In this document: one piece after another, positions 7,326-17,966 of the stretch
Layout: each line of letters starts with the position of its first letter
Position numbering within the stretch: the stretch's first letter is position 1
Assembly (NCBI RefSeq): GCF_000745485.1
Contig: NZ_KN050693.1
Coordinates: forward strand, 349,995-413,994
Direction of reading: 5' to 3'
Source: Methanobacterium veterum
GTDB lineage: Archaea > Methanobacteriota > Methanobacteria > Methanobacteriales > Methanobacteriaceae
DNA: 64,000 nt
Program-made: the position numbers and the translations under genes
Notes under the pieces: generated by a model
Told to the model about the DNA's origin: nothing
Databases searched by the model: none
Seen by the model: the letters and a program-made list of their open reading frames with translations, nothing else

Positions 7326-9083
7326 TTAATCTAATTTAGCATTTATTAATTTATTTTTAATTTCATTTATCGTATCTAAGCCTGATACTTTGTGTTTATA
7401 GATTAGACTAGGCTTATCAATTTCATTAATTGAATCAAGTAAAATATCTCTGTGATCTGTACTTACTGAAGCTGTTTTTAATAAACAATTTTCTAGCACA
7501 GTACTATACTCATTTACTATTTTATCTCTACATAAAACTAAATCAAAATAAAGATGAAAAACATTCTCAAGTAAATATACTTTGAATTTTCTGGGAATTT
7601 TATTTGGTTTTAGAATATACTGAATACAATAACATAAACAAATTATACTACTTTTAATGATATTTTCATTTTCATAATCTTTACAATCAGTACTTCTTAA
7701 CTTTTGGGGAACTATATTATCATTTTTAACTAATCGAATCCAACTTATTAAGTTGCCTAATATTTCATTAAGAAGGAATGAATATACATTAGGGAATTCA
7801 TAATTAACTGTACGAAGATCGCTTATTTCGTAATTTCTAACGATTTTCTCAACAAAAGAATCATAATAATACAGCCACATATGCCATTTAACATCTTGAT
7901 AAATGGATTCTCTAATCATTATATCAAAAAAATGCACTGCCATAAACAAGGGGTCATTAAGCCTTTCTGGATCATCAATAAGTTTACTATTATAATCATT
8001 ATATTCATCATAAGGTTTTTTATGCTGTTTATCTAATAATTCATCGGTTAAATCACCTATGGGTTTGTAAACATTGGCTTCATCTGCTTTATTAATATTA
8101 TAAAGAACTTGATGCATAATTTTATTATTTTTAGAAATTTCATACCTTTCATAACCTGAAGTAGTATTTCTAATTTCTCTATATAATATACTGTTTCGAT
8201 CCTTCATTAGCTCTCTAAAGTATAAATTAGCATAGTCCTCTCGAAAAGATGAATCTAAATGTTCATCTATAACGATATTAAGCCCAAAATAAGGATTATA
8301 TTTAACAACTTTTTCTATATAATCATAATCTAATAATCTAGATTTTATGTTTTCCTGAAGGTTGTTATCACCTTTAAAATATTTTATTTTATAGATAATA
8401 CTAATTTTATCCTCTAAATACTCGTAAATATCTTCATAGGTACTTTTTTCCCATAAATAACCAAATCTGCTCTTTAAATTATCATAAAAAGGAATATTAT
8501 TCTCTTTATCATTATTTATTTGGGCTTCCCTATTTTCCATTTGTTCTAATAATCGTCTTATTTCCTTTGTACGTTTGCTATATTTAATTTTTTTCTTAAA
8601 TTCCATTACATTCTTATAATTATCATCTATTAATGAAAATACTGTATTGTATTCCCCTTTATAGAATAATTCATCTAATTTATCAATAAAATACTTTTTA
8701 TTATTGATACGTATTTTTTTAGTGAAAAATTTAACAAAAAATATTAAAAATATAAATATAACAGATGTTATGTTAATTAAATCAACTAAAAATGTATAAT
8801 TAAAAGGTTCTCGGATTAAATTGTTTATTAGAATATTGTTAGTGGATATTGGTTGATTTATTAGTTGATTAAGAGTTATCACACTATTTATTGTGTTATT
8901 TTGCAAATATGAACTAAATATTAATAATGATAGCATAACCAACGCAAGTAGGGATAACATAAATAAATCAAGTTTTCCAAGACTATAACCTACTCTTAAT
9001 TTTTTATAATTAGGTAAAATAGTATATATTCCAATTATAGCTCCCAATACTGTAAGAGGTAAAAAACTTTCCATTTTGACCAC
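7326..9083 (-). CDS. Large membrane-anchored protein of unknown function (585 aa)
   Basis: Three membrane segments lie near residues 8-25, 40-59 and 93-117. A cytoplasmic part of about 460 residues follows, with a charged coiled-coil-like stretch at about 160-200 (KRTKEIRRLLEQMENREAQ). The soluble part is helical and aromatic-rich (KWHMWLYYYDSF). I recognise no catalytic motif. An alternative start is the ATG three codons in. The next gene upstream encodes a second membrane protein, 15 bp away on the same strand, so the two probably form one unit. Codon use is as AT-rich as the rest of the element. Confidence 0.6.
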   Translation of the reverse strand: MVKMESFLPLTVLGAIIGIYTILPNYKKLRVGYSLGKLDLFMLSLLALVMLSLLIFSSYLQNNTINSVITLNQLINQPISTNNILINNLIREPFNYTFLVDLINITSVIFIFLIFFVKFFTKKIRINNKKYFIDKLDELFYKGEYNTVFSLIDDNYKNVMEFKKKIKYSKRTKEIRRLLEQMENREAQINNDKENNIPFYDNLKSRFGYLWEKSTYEDIYEYLEDKISIIYKIKYFKGDNNLQENIKSRLLDYDYIEKVVKYNPYFGLNIVIDEHLDSSFREDYANLYFRELMKDRNSILYREIRNTTSGYERYEISKNNKIMHQVLYNINKADEANVYKPIGDLTDELLDKQHKKPYDEYNDYNSKLIDDPERLNDPLFMAVHFFDIMIRESIYQDVKWHMWLYYYDSFVEKIVRNYEISDLRTVNYEFPNVYSFLLNEILGNLISWIRLVKNDNIVPQKLRSTDCKDYENENIIKSSIICLCYCIQYILKPNKIPRKFKVYLLENVFHLYFDLVLCRDKIVNEYSTVLENCLLKTASVSTDHRDILLDSINEIDKPSLIYKHKVSGLDTINEIKNKLINAKLD

Positions 9084-9098
9084 ATAATATTAATTCAT

Positions 9099-9620
9099 TT
9101 ACGGAATACTGTAAAAACCGTAAATTAAGGATATACATATACATATAACTCCAATCATTGAAAAAAACAATGAATAATTAATAAATTTACCTCTCCTATC
9201 TAAAAGTTTTCTAATCTTTTCAGAATCATTTGAAATATTGGAACACAATTGGTCTAAAACTGTTTGGCGTGATTCAATGTAATATTCAGTATGTAATGTT
9301 TTAACATCTATTGAACCGAATTTTATTACATGATATGCGTAAATGGAACAAATTATTGAAAAAATAATAAATAAGTATGAAATTGTTATACAACTTAAAA
9401 AAATTTGTAAATCATTCAGATGTTGAGAATTAATAAACTGAACAACTGATAAACTAAATAAAGAAAGTAATGTTCCATTAAAAGCTATAATTCCAATTGC
9501 TTTATTGTTTAATCCATTATGGGAATTCAATATTAAATTATATTGACGGACAGATTCATTATAGATAACTTCAATAGTTGCTTCATTAGGTTTATTATCC
9601 ATTTTATCAACTATCCACAT
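9099..9620 (-). CDS. Small multi-pass membrane protein, resembles PycTM/SLATT-type effector domains
   Basis: 173 residues with hydrophobic segments at about 42-62, 72-97 and 147-168. The N-terminal pattern, a helix (YNESVRQYNLILNS) followed by GLNNKAIGIIAFNGTLLSLF, resembles the start of small membrane effector domains in bacterial defence systems, where a Lys-Ala-rich turn leads into the first membrane helix. This resemblance is from memory and unproven. The start may be the first ATG or the ATG six codons later (MDNKPNE). It probably works with the larger membrane protein encoded just downstream. Confidence 0.55.
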   Translation of the reverse strand: MWIVDKMDNKPNEATIEVIYNESVRQYNLILNSHNGLNNKAIGIIAFNGTLLSLFSLSVVQFINSQHLNDLQIFLSCITISYLFIIFSIICSIYAYHVIKFGSIDVKTLHTEYYIESRQTVLDQLCSNISNDSEKIRKLLDRRGKFINYSLFFSMIGVICICISLIYGFYSIP

Positions 9621-9627
9621 CTATTTT

Positions 9628-9768
9628 TTATTCGTTTTCTTTTTCTTCTAAACGTTTTTCTAAGCTATTTAATATCATAACTCTTATATTAGCGTCAGGT
9701 TCTGGGGGTTTAGGTTTAGCTTGAGTGTTTGAAGGTTTAGAATCTTCTTGATTATCCTGTTCTGAAAT
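9628..9768 (-). other. Possible small gene with non-canonical ATT start, or frameshifted remnant
   Basis: The frame encodes about 46 hydrophilic residues (SEQDNQEDSKPSN, KPKPPEPDANIRV, SLEKRLEEKENE) and ends just before the small membrane protein gene. It has no ATG, GTG or TTG at a suitable place. A good ribosome binding site, AAGGTGAT, lies three bases before an ATT codon, and an in-frame TAA lies just upstream. An out-of-frame ATG at 9785 would need a frameshift. Either translation starts at ATT or the gene is broken. Confidence 0.35.
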
Positions 9769-9785
9769 TTTATCACCTTCTTCAT

Positions 9786-10378
9786 GTTATTTTAAACTAT
9801 ATTTTTAATATAAATAAATTTAACCAATAAAATTTATTAAAAACGTGCAATTTGTATCCAAATAACATAAAACCTCTTATTTTAGTATTATTACATATTT
9901 AAATATTGTTGGAAATATTTTAATCATCTTAATTATTTAAAAGTTACTAAATATTCACTTTTTAACATTTCTCTTGATTTTGTCGTGTATTTTCTATTTT
10001 TTGAGTTTAGAAAACCTTATTAGGACACCTATTATATACATGGACATTATATTTTATGGGTTTTGAGTTAGAGCATTTGAAAAGTAATTAAAGTTTTAAA
10101 AAAAATAATTTGATTTTTTATAGATAAACATTTATAGAATTTTATTCAAGTAAATAATGAACAAAAGTTGGTAGGTTATCTCTATTCGTGAATTCAAAAA
10201 AGTGGATATTATCATAGTTGTAAATAGTATTATTTTTAAGTAAAAGTGGTGTCTAAAGTAAAGTTTTAGGGTTGCCAAGTATTTATTGGATGAAACAGAT
10301 ACTATTTATAATTATATTATATTCAAAATTACTGTATTTTATACTAATTTTAATTAATATTACTTGAAGGCGATTTTC
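9786..10378. other. Intergenic stretch, probable right boundary region of the mobile element
   Basis: No gene seen. Base use shifts from element-like to chromosome-like toward nadA. An attachment site is expected somewhere here, but no copy can be matched because the left end is outside the window. The nadA promoter (TTTATAATTATAT near 10309) is at the right side. Confidence 0.4.
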
Positions 10379-11299
10379 ATGCTGAATGATTTACAAAAGG
10401 AAATTATAAAACTTAAAGAAGAGAAAAATGCAATAATATTAGCTCACAATTATCAGACAGGAGATATACAGGAAATTGCAGACTTTATGGGGGATTCGCT
10501 TGAACTCTGCATAAAAGCATCAGAGATTGAAGGAAAAGACCTTGTGGTATTCTGCGGTGTTGATTTCATGGCAGAAACAGCAGCTATACTTAACCCTGAT
10601 AAAAAAATAGTAATTCCTGACCCTCAGGCAGAATGTCCAATGGCACACATGCTTCCTGCAGATGAAATAATAAAAGCAAAGAAAAGACATCCGGGGGCAG
10701 CAGTAGTTTTATACGTTAACACACTTGCAGAAGCAAAAGCAGAAGCAGACATACTTTGCACATCATCAAACGCAGTTAAAATCGTAAACAGCCTTGATGA
10801 AGATACAGTACTCTTCGGACCAGATATGAACCTCGCATGGTATACTTCCCAGCAAACTGACAAGGAAATAATTACCATACCTGAAGGAGGCCACTGCTAC
10901 GTCCATAAGATGTTTACTACTGGGGATATCTTCTTTTCAAGGGAAAAATATCCAGATGCAGATATATTAGTGCATCCAGAATGCGACCCTGAAATTCAGA
11001 AATTTGCAGATTATGTTTTAAGCACAGGTGGTATGCTTAAGCACGTTGCAGAGTCTCCAAAGAAAACATTTATCATTGGTACTGAAGTGGACCTTGTAAC
11101 CCGTTTGAAGCGGGAAAATCCCGACAAAACAGTCATTCCAGCTTTATCTGAAGCTATATGTAAAACTATGAAACTCCACACCCTTGAAAAGGTTAAAAAT
11201 GCCCTTTTAAATGAGGAATATATAGTAACTGTTGATGATGAAACAGCAGATAATGCAAGGAGTGCAGTTGAACGGATGATTGAAGTATCTAAACGTTAA
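10379..11299 (+). CDS. nadA: Quinolinate synthase A
   Basis: NadA condenses iminoaspartate with dihydroxyacetone phosphate to quinolinate, the first part of de novo NAD synthesis, using a 4Fe-4S cluster. The sequence shows the family start (AIILAHNYQTGDIQEIADF), the cluster cysteines in VVFCGVDFM, ILCTSSNAV and VHPECDPE, and the PEGGHCYVH motif. At 306 residues it has the usual length. The ATG at 10379 is preferred over the in-frame TTG at 10364, since GAAGGCGAT just before it acts as ribosome binding site. No nadB or nadC is next to it. Confidence 0.95.
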   Translation: MLNDLQKEIIKLKEEKNAIILAHNYQTGDIQEIADFMGDSLELCIKASEIEGKDLVVFCGVDFMAETAAILNPDKKIVIPDPQAECPMAHMLPADEIIKAKKRHPGAAVVLYVNTLAEAKAEADILCTSSNAVKIVNSLDEDTVLFGPDMNLAWYTSQQTDKEIITIPEGGHCYVHKMFTTGDIFFSREKYPDADILVHPECDPEIQKFADYVLSTGGMLKHVAESPKKTFIIGTEVDLVTRLKRENPDKTVIPALSEAICKTMKLHTLEKVKNALLNEEYIVTVDDETADNARSAVERMIEVSKR

Positions 11300-11445
11300 A
11301 TTCCACCTTTTTATTTAAAATTTATTTTTTTAGATTATGTGATTATATTCTTTTTTTAATTAGTTTTCACATGCTCTTAGGATAATTCTTTATTATTTAA
11401 ATCTAAATATGATTATTTGAAACTTAATTTTAAATGTGAGATAAA

Positions 11446-12591
11446 ATGCATGCAAAAAGGGGAGTAGCAAACCTCCCATTACATGGAGGGCACGCGCCAA
11501 GATGGCTGTTTGACAGAATGGTTAAGCTAGCCGGAGGCATAACGGATGTAATTTTGTATGAATACGGTGCAGACGAGTTTTTAAGGAGGATATCAGATCC
11601 ACACTGGTTTCAGGCGTTTTCATGCGTAATTGGATTTGACTGGCACTCCTCAGGAACTACAACTACAACCTGCGGTGCGTTAAAGCTTGCGCTTGACCCC
11701 CAGGAGCATGGAATCATGATTGCAGGGGGTAAAGGTAAAAATTCAAGAAAAGCACCGTTAGATATCGAAACGGCAGCTGATTTTTTCTCATTATCTTCAA
11801 AGAAAATCGATGAACTTAAATATTCAAGCCGTATTTCTGCAAAAATAGATAATTCATGCATTCAAGACGGCTATGACCTGTACCACCATTCATTCTTTTT
11901 TACAGAAGACGGCAACTGGGCAGTTGTACAGCAAGGACTGAACAATAAAAATAATTATGCCCGAAGATACCACTGGCTTTCTGAATCTATTGATAAGGTT
12001 ATAGAAGAACCGCATAATGCCATCTGCTGTGATGAGTCTAAATCAGATACTTTAAACATGACCTCCGATCAAAGTGGTGATGCAAGAGATATAAGCGTGG
12101 ATTTAATTTGTGATAATCCGGATCATTTAAGGCCTTACTTTAGAAAAAAATCCCAGACACTTCTCACTGACTTTTTTGACGTGCCAGTACATTCAGATAA
12201 GTCTAAAAATTATAAAGAAATGAAAATGCCGAGGCACCACCCAGTACTTGATATGGATATTAGTGATCGAGAATTTGAAGTCTTAAAAAATGCATACGAG
12301 CTTCAGCCTCAAAATTACGAAGAACTTATAACACTTGAAGGGATAGGGCCTAAGAAAATAAGGGCTTTAGCATTGATCTCTGATCTGGTCTATGGAACCG
12401 AGCCAAGCTGGAGAGATCCTGTAAAATACAGCTTCACCCATGGTGGAAAGGACGGTTTTCCTTATCCTGTTGACAGGGAAGTTTACGATCACTCTATTTA
12501 CACATTAAAAGACGCTTTAGATGAAGCTAAATTGGATAAAAAAGATAAGTACAATGCGATTAAAAGATTGGAATCTTTTATCAAATGTTAA
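11446..12591 (+). CDS. DUF763 family protein
   Basis: 381 residues that match the DUF763 family as I know it: N-terminal KRGVANLPLHGGHAPRWLF, the SSGTTTTTCGALK stretch, the FFFTEDGNWAVVQQGL strand pair and a C-terminal HPVLDMDIS region. Near 305-330 there is a helix-hairpin-helix-like LEGIGPKKIRALALI, which suggests contact with DNA or RNA. The function is not established. It stands alone between nadA and a long hairpin-rich gap. Confidence 0.85.
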   Translation: MHAKRGVANLPLHGGHAPRWLFDRMVKLAGGITDVILYEYGADEFLRRISDPHWFQAFSCVIGFDWHSSGTTTTTCGALKLALDPQEHGIMIAGGKGKNSRKAPLDIETAADFFSLSSKKIDELKYSSRISAKIDNSCIQDGYDLYHHSFFFTEDGNWAVVQQGLNNKNNYARRYHWLSESIDKVIEEPHNAICCDESKSDTLNMTSDQSGDARDISVDLICDNPDHLRPYFRKKSQTLLTDFFDVPVHSDKSKNYKEMKMPRHHPVLDMDISDREFEVLKNAYELQPQNYEELITLEGIGPKKIRALALISDLVYGTEPSWRDPVKYSFTHGGKDGFPYPVDREVYDHSIYTLKDALDEAKLDKKDKYNAIKRLESFIKC

Positions 12592-13506
12592 ATTTATTGA
12601 TTTTTAGTTTAATACCTAAAATTGAACTTAATTTCTAAGAATGTTCTTTTAAAAGAATATTTTTAATTATTATCTGCAAAATAAGAGTAAAAAGCCAGGG
12701 CAGACAAGTTTAATTGAGGTTTTAAACATTGATTGGAATAATAGTGCCCTGACTCATAGGATGTTATCTTGATCTAGATATTTAAACTTTTAGTTCTAAT
12801 ATTTATATGGTTTTTAATGGATTCTAGATCGTGTTTTTGGCTTAAGGAAAGGTTTGTATATGAATAAGAGATAAATAAATTAATAATGAACTTATTGAAA
12901 CTTTATTAGCTTTGTAAAATAAAGAATTGATATGCTAGTATCAAACTAAATTTTTATGTCTTCAAAATTGAAAATTTTTGACCACTAATTTTATAAATTT
13001 ATGCGCTGTTAAAAATCAAAAAGATTTTTAACGTTTCGAAAATTTATAGTTTTCATCAACTATCAGAAATTCATAGAATTTTTGTTGAAAAAATTAAAAC
13101 TAATGAAAAATCGAAGATTTTTTGTGGCGTGCAAAAATTTAAATTTTGACAGATTTTTTCAACTGTCAAAATATATATTTTGACGCGGCAAAAATAAATT
13201 TTTGCAAACTTCGTCATATCAACGTTTAACGAAGTAAATTAATATGGAATCCTTCAAAATTAATGAACTAAAATCTTTAAAGATCCTGAAAAATATATTG
13301 TTACAGCTATATGTGGTCATTAATTTACACTGATTTTTAAAAATTACTAATTTCTATTTTAAAAATATTAATTTCGCCTACTGAAATTTAATAATTTGGA
13401 ATTTAAACATTCTTTTAAAATTATAATGCTCCTATCTTAAAGATTATTTAGATAGTTCAAAACAATATCGAAAAATTTTAATTACTCTTTTCTATATTAA
13501 TGTAGT
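12592..13506. other. Long intergenic gap with hairpin-module array
   Basis: No gene seen over 915 bp. The middle part (12966-13206) is an array of short palindromes, listed separately. The rest is AT-rich without recognisable RNA genes. The hisG promoter must lie in the last 100 bp. Confidence 0.5.
12966..13206. repeat. Modular hairpin array
   Basis: At least six short palindromes follow each other, such as GTTAAAAATC with GATTTTTAAC, TGTCAAAATA with TATTTTGACG, and GCAAAAAT with ATTTTTGC. They belong to the hairpin-module family found at eight other places in this window. This copy is more degenerate than the aIF5A leader copy. Confidence 0.6.
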
Positions 13507-14496
13507 ATGGAGAAAATAGTACTTGGTCTCCCAAAAGGGAGCTTGAATAATGTAAACAGAGGTAACACTTACCAGTTATTTGTTGATGCAGGTTATGAAG
13601 TTAAAGGATATGAACCAGGTAAGGAAGAAAACGAAATAGTGATAGCAAACGATCCTGAAATTAAAGCATTCCTTTCAAGGCCTCAAAGCTCCCCTGTGGA
13701 GCTTAACAGGGGAATTCTTGACATTGCAATTGTTGGTGAGGATTGGGTAAGAGAAGAATCTGTAGAAAGCGGAGAAAACTTAATAACAAGAATCGGCGAC
13801 CTTGATTACGGACAAACAAGGCTTATTGTGGCCATACCAAATGAGGCACCTTACAACTCACTTACTGAGTTTTTCAGGGCAAATAAAGATAGAAAAACAC
13901 CAATACTGTGCTTTACAGAGTACCCTAACTTAACAAGGCAGCACATCATGAACAATGATGGGTACAAAGAGATATTCGGCGACAGTAAACCATTCGTTCA
14001 GGTGAGAGGTCTCAGGGACGGAGATAATAAACAGGTTCAGATCATCAATTCTGATGGTGCGACTGAGGTTTATATAGCAAAAGGCGCTGATTTAATTGTG
14101 GATAACACTCAAACTGGAAGCAGTCTTAGAAAAGCAGGACTTAAAATCCTGGAGACAATAATGGAATCAAGTGCAGGGCTATATGCAGGGCCTAGCTGCT
14201 CCGGTAAAAAGGCAGAAAAAGCTCAAATGATGTTTGAACAGCTTTTAGGAGCAATTACAGCTAGAAAATACTTCGATGTGAAATTTAACATATCTACTGA
14301 AAAACTGGAAGAAGTTAAAGGATTTTTACTGTCAAAGGGTTTCTGCTCTGACGAGCCTACAGCTGTAAAAGGGGCCAGCTTTTCTCAGGTGAATGTTTTA
14401 ATTCCTAAAACTAAATTCCCTGCAATGCTCAGGGGAATAAAAAGCTACGGTGCTTCTGCTGTTGTACGTGAAAACGTCAAACAGTATGTTAAATAA
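13507..14496 (+). CDS. hisG: ATP phosphoribosyltransferase, long form, divergent
   Basis: HisG joins ATP and PRPP in the first step of histidine synthesis. Family features are GLPKGSLN at the start, [11 protein letters not shown], the PRPP-binding region [23 protein letters not shown], and a C-terminal ferredoxin-like regulatory domain ([15 protein letters not shown]). At 329 residues it is a little longer than usual long-form HisG. The N-terminal substrate region ([22 protein letters not shown]) is unlike the common archaeal HisG, so it may be a paralogue with a different role. No other his gene is near. No ribosome binding site is seen, so the transcript may be leaderless. Confidence 0.75.
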   Translation: MEKIVLGLPKGSLNNVNRGNTYQLFVDAGYEVKGYEPGKEENEIVIANDPEIKAFLSRPQSSPVELNRGILDIAIVGEDWVREESVESGENLITRIGDLDYGQTRLIVAIPNEAPYNSLTEFFRANKDRKTPILCFTEYPNLTRQHIMNNDGYKEIFGDSKPFVQVRGLRDGDNKQVQIINSDGATEVYIAKGADLIVDNTQTGSSLRKAGLKILETIMESSAGLYAGPSCSGKKAEKAQMMFEQLLGAITARKYFDVKFNISTEKLEEVKGFLLSKGFCSDEPTAVKGASFSQVNVLIPKTKFPAMLRGIKSYGASAVVRENVKQYVK

Positions 14497-14681
14497 TTTT
14501 TTTATAATTTAATTATTTATTTTTGGATCTTCGTTGATTCATTAATTTTTATTAGCTTAACATGTATTTTTTAGTTTTTCTTTTTTATAATATCTAATCT
14601 ACTTTGGCCATGGGGGTTATATACAAAGTTATAATAATAATAAAAACAATATTATTATTTTAAAAAAATAGTGGAATTAAC

Positions 14682-16658
14682 ATGGAAAAAATAGGTTTAA
14701 TAGGTAAATTTAAAATACTTGCAAGACCTACTGGAAGTCCTAAGTGGGGGCATGCTGTTAGGGCTATTATTTTAATGATTTTGGCAGGTTTAATAGCTCA
14801 TTTTTTGGGCTTTGATAAAGGAATTGGGGTTATAATGTTTGTAACTCTTTTAGCCAGTATAATAATTGATATTTCTCTCCCTATTCGTAAAGTAGTTATT
14901 TTAGCAATTTTGGGCCTTTTTATGACAGTTTTAGCTTTTTTAAGTGCTTATTTGGCATTATCAAGTCTTGAAATATTTATTTTCTTTACAGTTATATGGG
15001 CATTTTTCACCACTTCTCTCTATATTTTTGGGGCCACTGAAGGTTCTTTGGGATTTACATTCTTTTTAATTTATTTTGTAGCAGTTTTAATGGTTAATAC
15101 AGGTTCAACTCCGGTAGAATGGTGTATTTACAGTGTATTACCTTACCTGGTAGTTTCTATATTATTTATTCCTAAAATATGGCTTGAAAAGAGAAAAATA
15201 AGCGAGATGGTGACTGTTGGATTTAATCCCCAGTCCTCAATTCAAAGTGTTTTCCTTACATTAAAGATCCTCTCTGGAGTTTCCTTAAAATCTAATTATT
15301 ATGATATTTTTAAGCTCGGAAGTTATTTGAAGGGTCTAAGGACGTACAGTGATTTAATTGCTTCAAGATTACCTTCAAAATCTAAGGAATGCTTTAATAA
15401 CTTTTTAGCGGCTGCAGATAAGTCCTCTTTAAAGGTTTCAAATAATTTTAAAAGTAACGGTAACATGGTGAATCTAAAAGAGATGGATGATGCCCTTTTG
15501 GAGGTTGAATCCTGCTTTTTAGGAAGTAATAATGTGATTTTTGAACTTTCTCAGGGTATAAGGGATATATTAGATAAAAGCAATAAGCTGCTTTCTGTAA
15601 CTTCAAAAAAAGATGTAAAAAAAATAGAAAGTTCTAAAATATCTTTTAAGGAAGTTTTAGAAGCTAACTTCAATATAAATAACATTTATATCCGCCATGC
15701 CATTCGTTTTACACTTGCAATGACAATTGCACTTATTTTAGTTTATTTTAATCATGAAAGAAGCGTGATATGGGTTACAATGGGGATTTTAATTATTTTA
15801 AAACCAGATATTACCAGCACAGTTAATAACTTAATTTCAAGGGTAGGAGTTAATTTGTTTGCTATAATTATAGCCATAATCCTTTCATTCATATTTCCTC
15901 ATTATGTTTTGATCTTCCTGGCTTTTATAATGCTTTTTTTCTTCAGGGCATTTTTCCCAGGCTATATGGCCCTTTCTATAATGGCCATTACAGTTTTCAT
16001 TGTTCTGGTGTGGCCCACAGGAACTGTATTTGAAAATGCAATTGCAAGACTTGTTGACATTTCTATAGGTGGAATTATAGCTTTTATATTTGCATATGTG
16101 ATTTTACCAAGCAGAGTCACAGTTAACCTTCCGGATCAGCTGATTAAAACTATTAAAGCCAATATAACTTGTGCTAATCAGGTTTTAGCTATTTCAAAAA
16201 ATTATGATTCTAATATAGTAAAATGCTTTAAAAAGTATATTGGAGAAGACAATAATCTTGAGGCAGGAATAAAGAAATTGGAAGATACTTTTGAGGATAT
16301 AAATGATGATCTTGAGCTGTATAATGGGCTGATGATTTTAAATAGAAAAGTAGCTGCTGATTTAACAGCTGCATCTGCAATACTTTCTAAGGATCCTGAA
16401 AAATTACAGCAGGATAGTGATATACATGTCAATAAACTTAAGGATATACTTCATAAATTTGAAGTTTCATTAAATGGGAATATTGGGCAATTAAAGCTGA
16501 ATCCAGATGTTCTTAAAATGGATCATTCGTATGATCCTCAAAATAGCGAATTGGAACAGCTTTTAAACTGGATAACGGCTGATATTCAACTGATTATTAA
16601 AGGTATGGAAATAGCTGTTGAAACAGGGGCGCTGTCAAGATATACCAAGTTAGATTAA
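14682..16658 (+). CDS. FUSC-type (aromatic acid exporter-like) membrane protein
   Basis: 658 residues with the duplicated FUSC layout: an N-terminal block of membrane segments (about 22-165), a soluble helical region (about 180-335), a second block (about 340-480, VIWVTMGILIILKPDITSTVNNLISRVG) and a C-terminal helical domain. The middle signature, positive residues after ILKPD, is typical of the YccS/FUSC family. Family members are proposed to export aromatic acids or act at the cell envelope. The substrate here is unknown. It is monocistronic, with a TTATATAC promoter element near 14620. Confidence 0.8.
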   Translation: MEKIGLIGKFKILARPTGSPKWGHAVRAIILMILAGLIAHFLGFDKGIGVIMFVTLLASIIIDISLPIRKVVILAILGLFMTVLAFLSAYLALSSLEIFIFFTVIWAFFTTSLYIFGATEGSLGFTFFLIYFVAVLMVNTGSTPVEWCIYSVLPYLVVSILFIPKIWLEKRKISEMVTVGFNPQSSIQSVFLTLKILSGVSLKSNYYDIFKLGSYLKGLRTYSDLIASRLPSKSKECFNNFLAAADKSSLKVSNNFKSNGNMVNLKEMDDALLEVESCFLGSNNVIFELSQGIRDILDKSNKLLSVTSKKDVKKIESSKISFKEVLEANFNINNIYIRHAIRFTLAMTIALILVYFNHERSVIWVTMGILIILKPDITSTVNNLISRVGVNLFAIIIAIILSFIFPHYVLIFLAFIMLFFFRAFFPGYMALSIMAITVFIVLVWPTGTVFENAIARLVDISIGGIIAFIFAYVILPSRVTVNLPDQLIKTIKANITCANQVLAISKNYDSNIVKCFKKYIGEDNNLEAGIKKLEDTFEDINDDLELYNGLMILNRKVAADLTAASAILSKDPEKLQQDSDIHVNKLKDILHKFEVSLNGNIGQLKLNPDVLKMDHSYDPQNSELEQLLNWITADIQLIIKGMEIAVETGALSRYTKLD

Positions 16659-16871
16659 TGTGTATGTCTAATTACTTCAAAATTCTAATTTTGAGGGATT
16701 TTTAACAGTGTGAACGTTTACGAGTTAAATGATAAGCCGATTAAGTTAGGTTTGACATGTTTAAAAAAATTCCATCTATTAACAAGCTTACATAATTTAA
16801 ATAGTGATATTTTGCACATACAATTAAACATGGAGTTTAGATTCTTATAATTATTTAATGGAGGAGATTTA

Positions 16872-17639
16872 TTGAAACAATTTTTAATTACACCTGCAGC
16901 TGGTAAAAGGTTGATAGCAAAGGCTCTTGCAAAACATTCTGTTATAAATGAAGCTGTTAAATCTGGAACCGTGGTAATCATTGCAGGTACTACAAACGGC
17001 TACGTGGCTGAGGAGCTTTTATCCAGTATTGATCAACTGGAAGGATTTTCAAGAAAAAGATTTTTTAGGGGCATTGTACTCCCTCCTGGAGGGCCTGTAA
17101 CCCGTGCTGGACGTGTAAAAGATGAAAGTGGATTCCCTGGCGATGTGATAATTAAAGAAGGCATCTGGCAGAATGGACTCACTATTTTTGACATTGTAGA
17201 TGACCTTAAAGAGGGCGATGTTATACTCAAGGGTGCAAATGCCATTAATTTGCCCCTCAAACAGGCGGGTATTTATATTGGTGATCCTTTTGGGGGTACT
17301 ATAGGGGCAGCACTGCAAGCTGTAGTTGGACGTCGTGTTCGACTGATTTTACCTGTTGGAATAGAAAAACGTGTTTACGGTGATTTGAATGATTTAGCGC
17401 TGCGTTTAAATGTCCCTGGAGCACATGGCCCTTGTTTGCTTCCAGTACCTGGAGAAATATTCACTGAAATTGATGCCATATCTTTATTAACTGGAGCAAA
17501 GGCAGAGCTAGTTGCAGGCGGGGGAGTAAGCGGTGCTGAAGGATCGGTTTGGATTGCAGTTAGTGGAAATGATGAACAAATAAAATCAGCAGAAAACTTA
17601 CTGAATTCTGTTGCTCGTGAACCATTTTTTGAATTTTGA
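16872..17639 (+). CDS. Conserved hypothetical protein (255 aa)
   Basis: I do not recognise a named family. The N-terminus ([14 protein letters not shown]) and the glycine-rich middle (GVVLPPGGP-like, [29 protein letters not shown]) suggest a Rossmann-like alpha/beta protein. The C-terminus has another glycine run ([14 protein letters not shown]). It is soluble, with no signal peptide. The start is TTG, 5 bases after a strong GGAGGAGAT ribosome binding site. It is monocistronic. Confidence 0.75.
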   Translation: MKQFLITPAAGKRLIAKALAKHSVINEAVKSGTVVIIAGTTNGYVAEELLSSIDQLEGFSRKRFFRGIVLPPGGPVTRAGRVKDESGFPGDVIIKEGIWQNGLTIFDIVDDLKEGDVILKGANAINLPLKQAGIYIGDPFGGTIGAALQAVVGRRVRLILPVGIEKRVYGDLNDLALRLNVPGAHGPCLLPVPGEIFTEIDAISLLTGAKAELVAGGGVSGAEGSVWIAVSGNDEQIKSAENLLNSVAREPFFEF

Positions 17640-17966
17640 TAGATGTTTAATGAATACGAATTTAAAAGATAATTAAGGTATTTAAAACCCTTTTTAGTTC
17701 TAATTTTTTCATTTTAGATTTATTTATTTAAATAAAGTATAATAAATTGTGTAATTATGTAATAAATTAAAAAAAGAGCTAAAAACTATATGAATTAATT
17801 TTAAGTGTTTACATTTAAACAAATATTATTTATTATTTAATATTTGATATCATATGTACTTATTATCCATATAATTTTATAAATGTCGTTTAATTAAACT
17901 TTAATTATGATATAATTCACAAATATCTTTTTTTATTATTTAAGCATGTGAAAACTAAACATAGAT
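17640..17966. other. AT-rich intergenic stretch
   Basis: No gene, repeat family or RNA seen. It should hold the promoter of the following sensor kinase. Confidence 0.4.
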
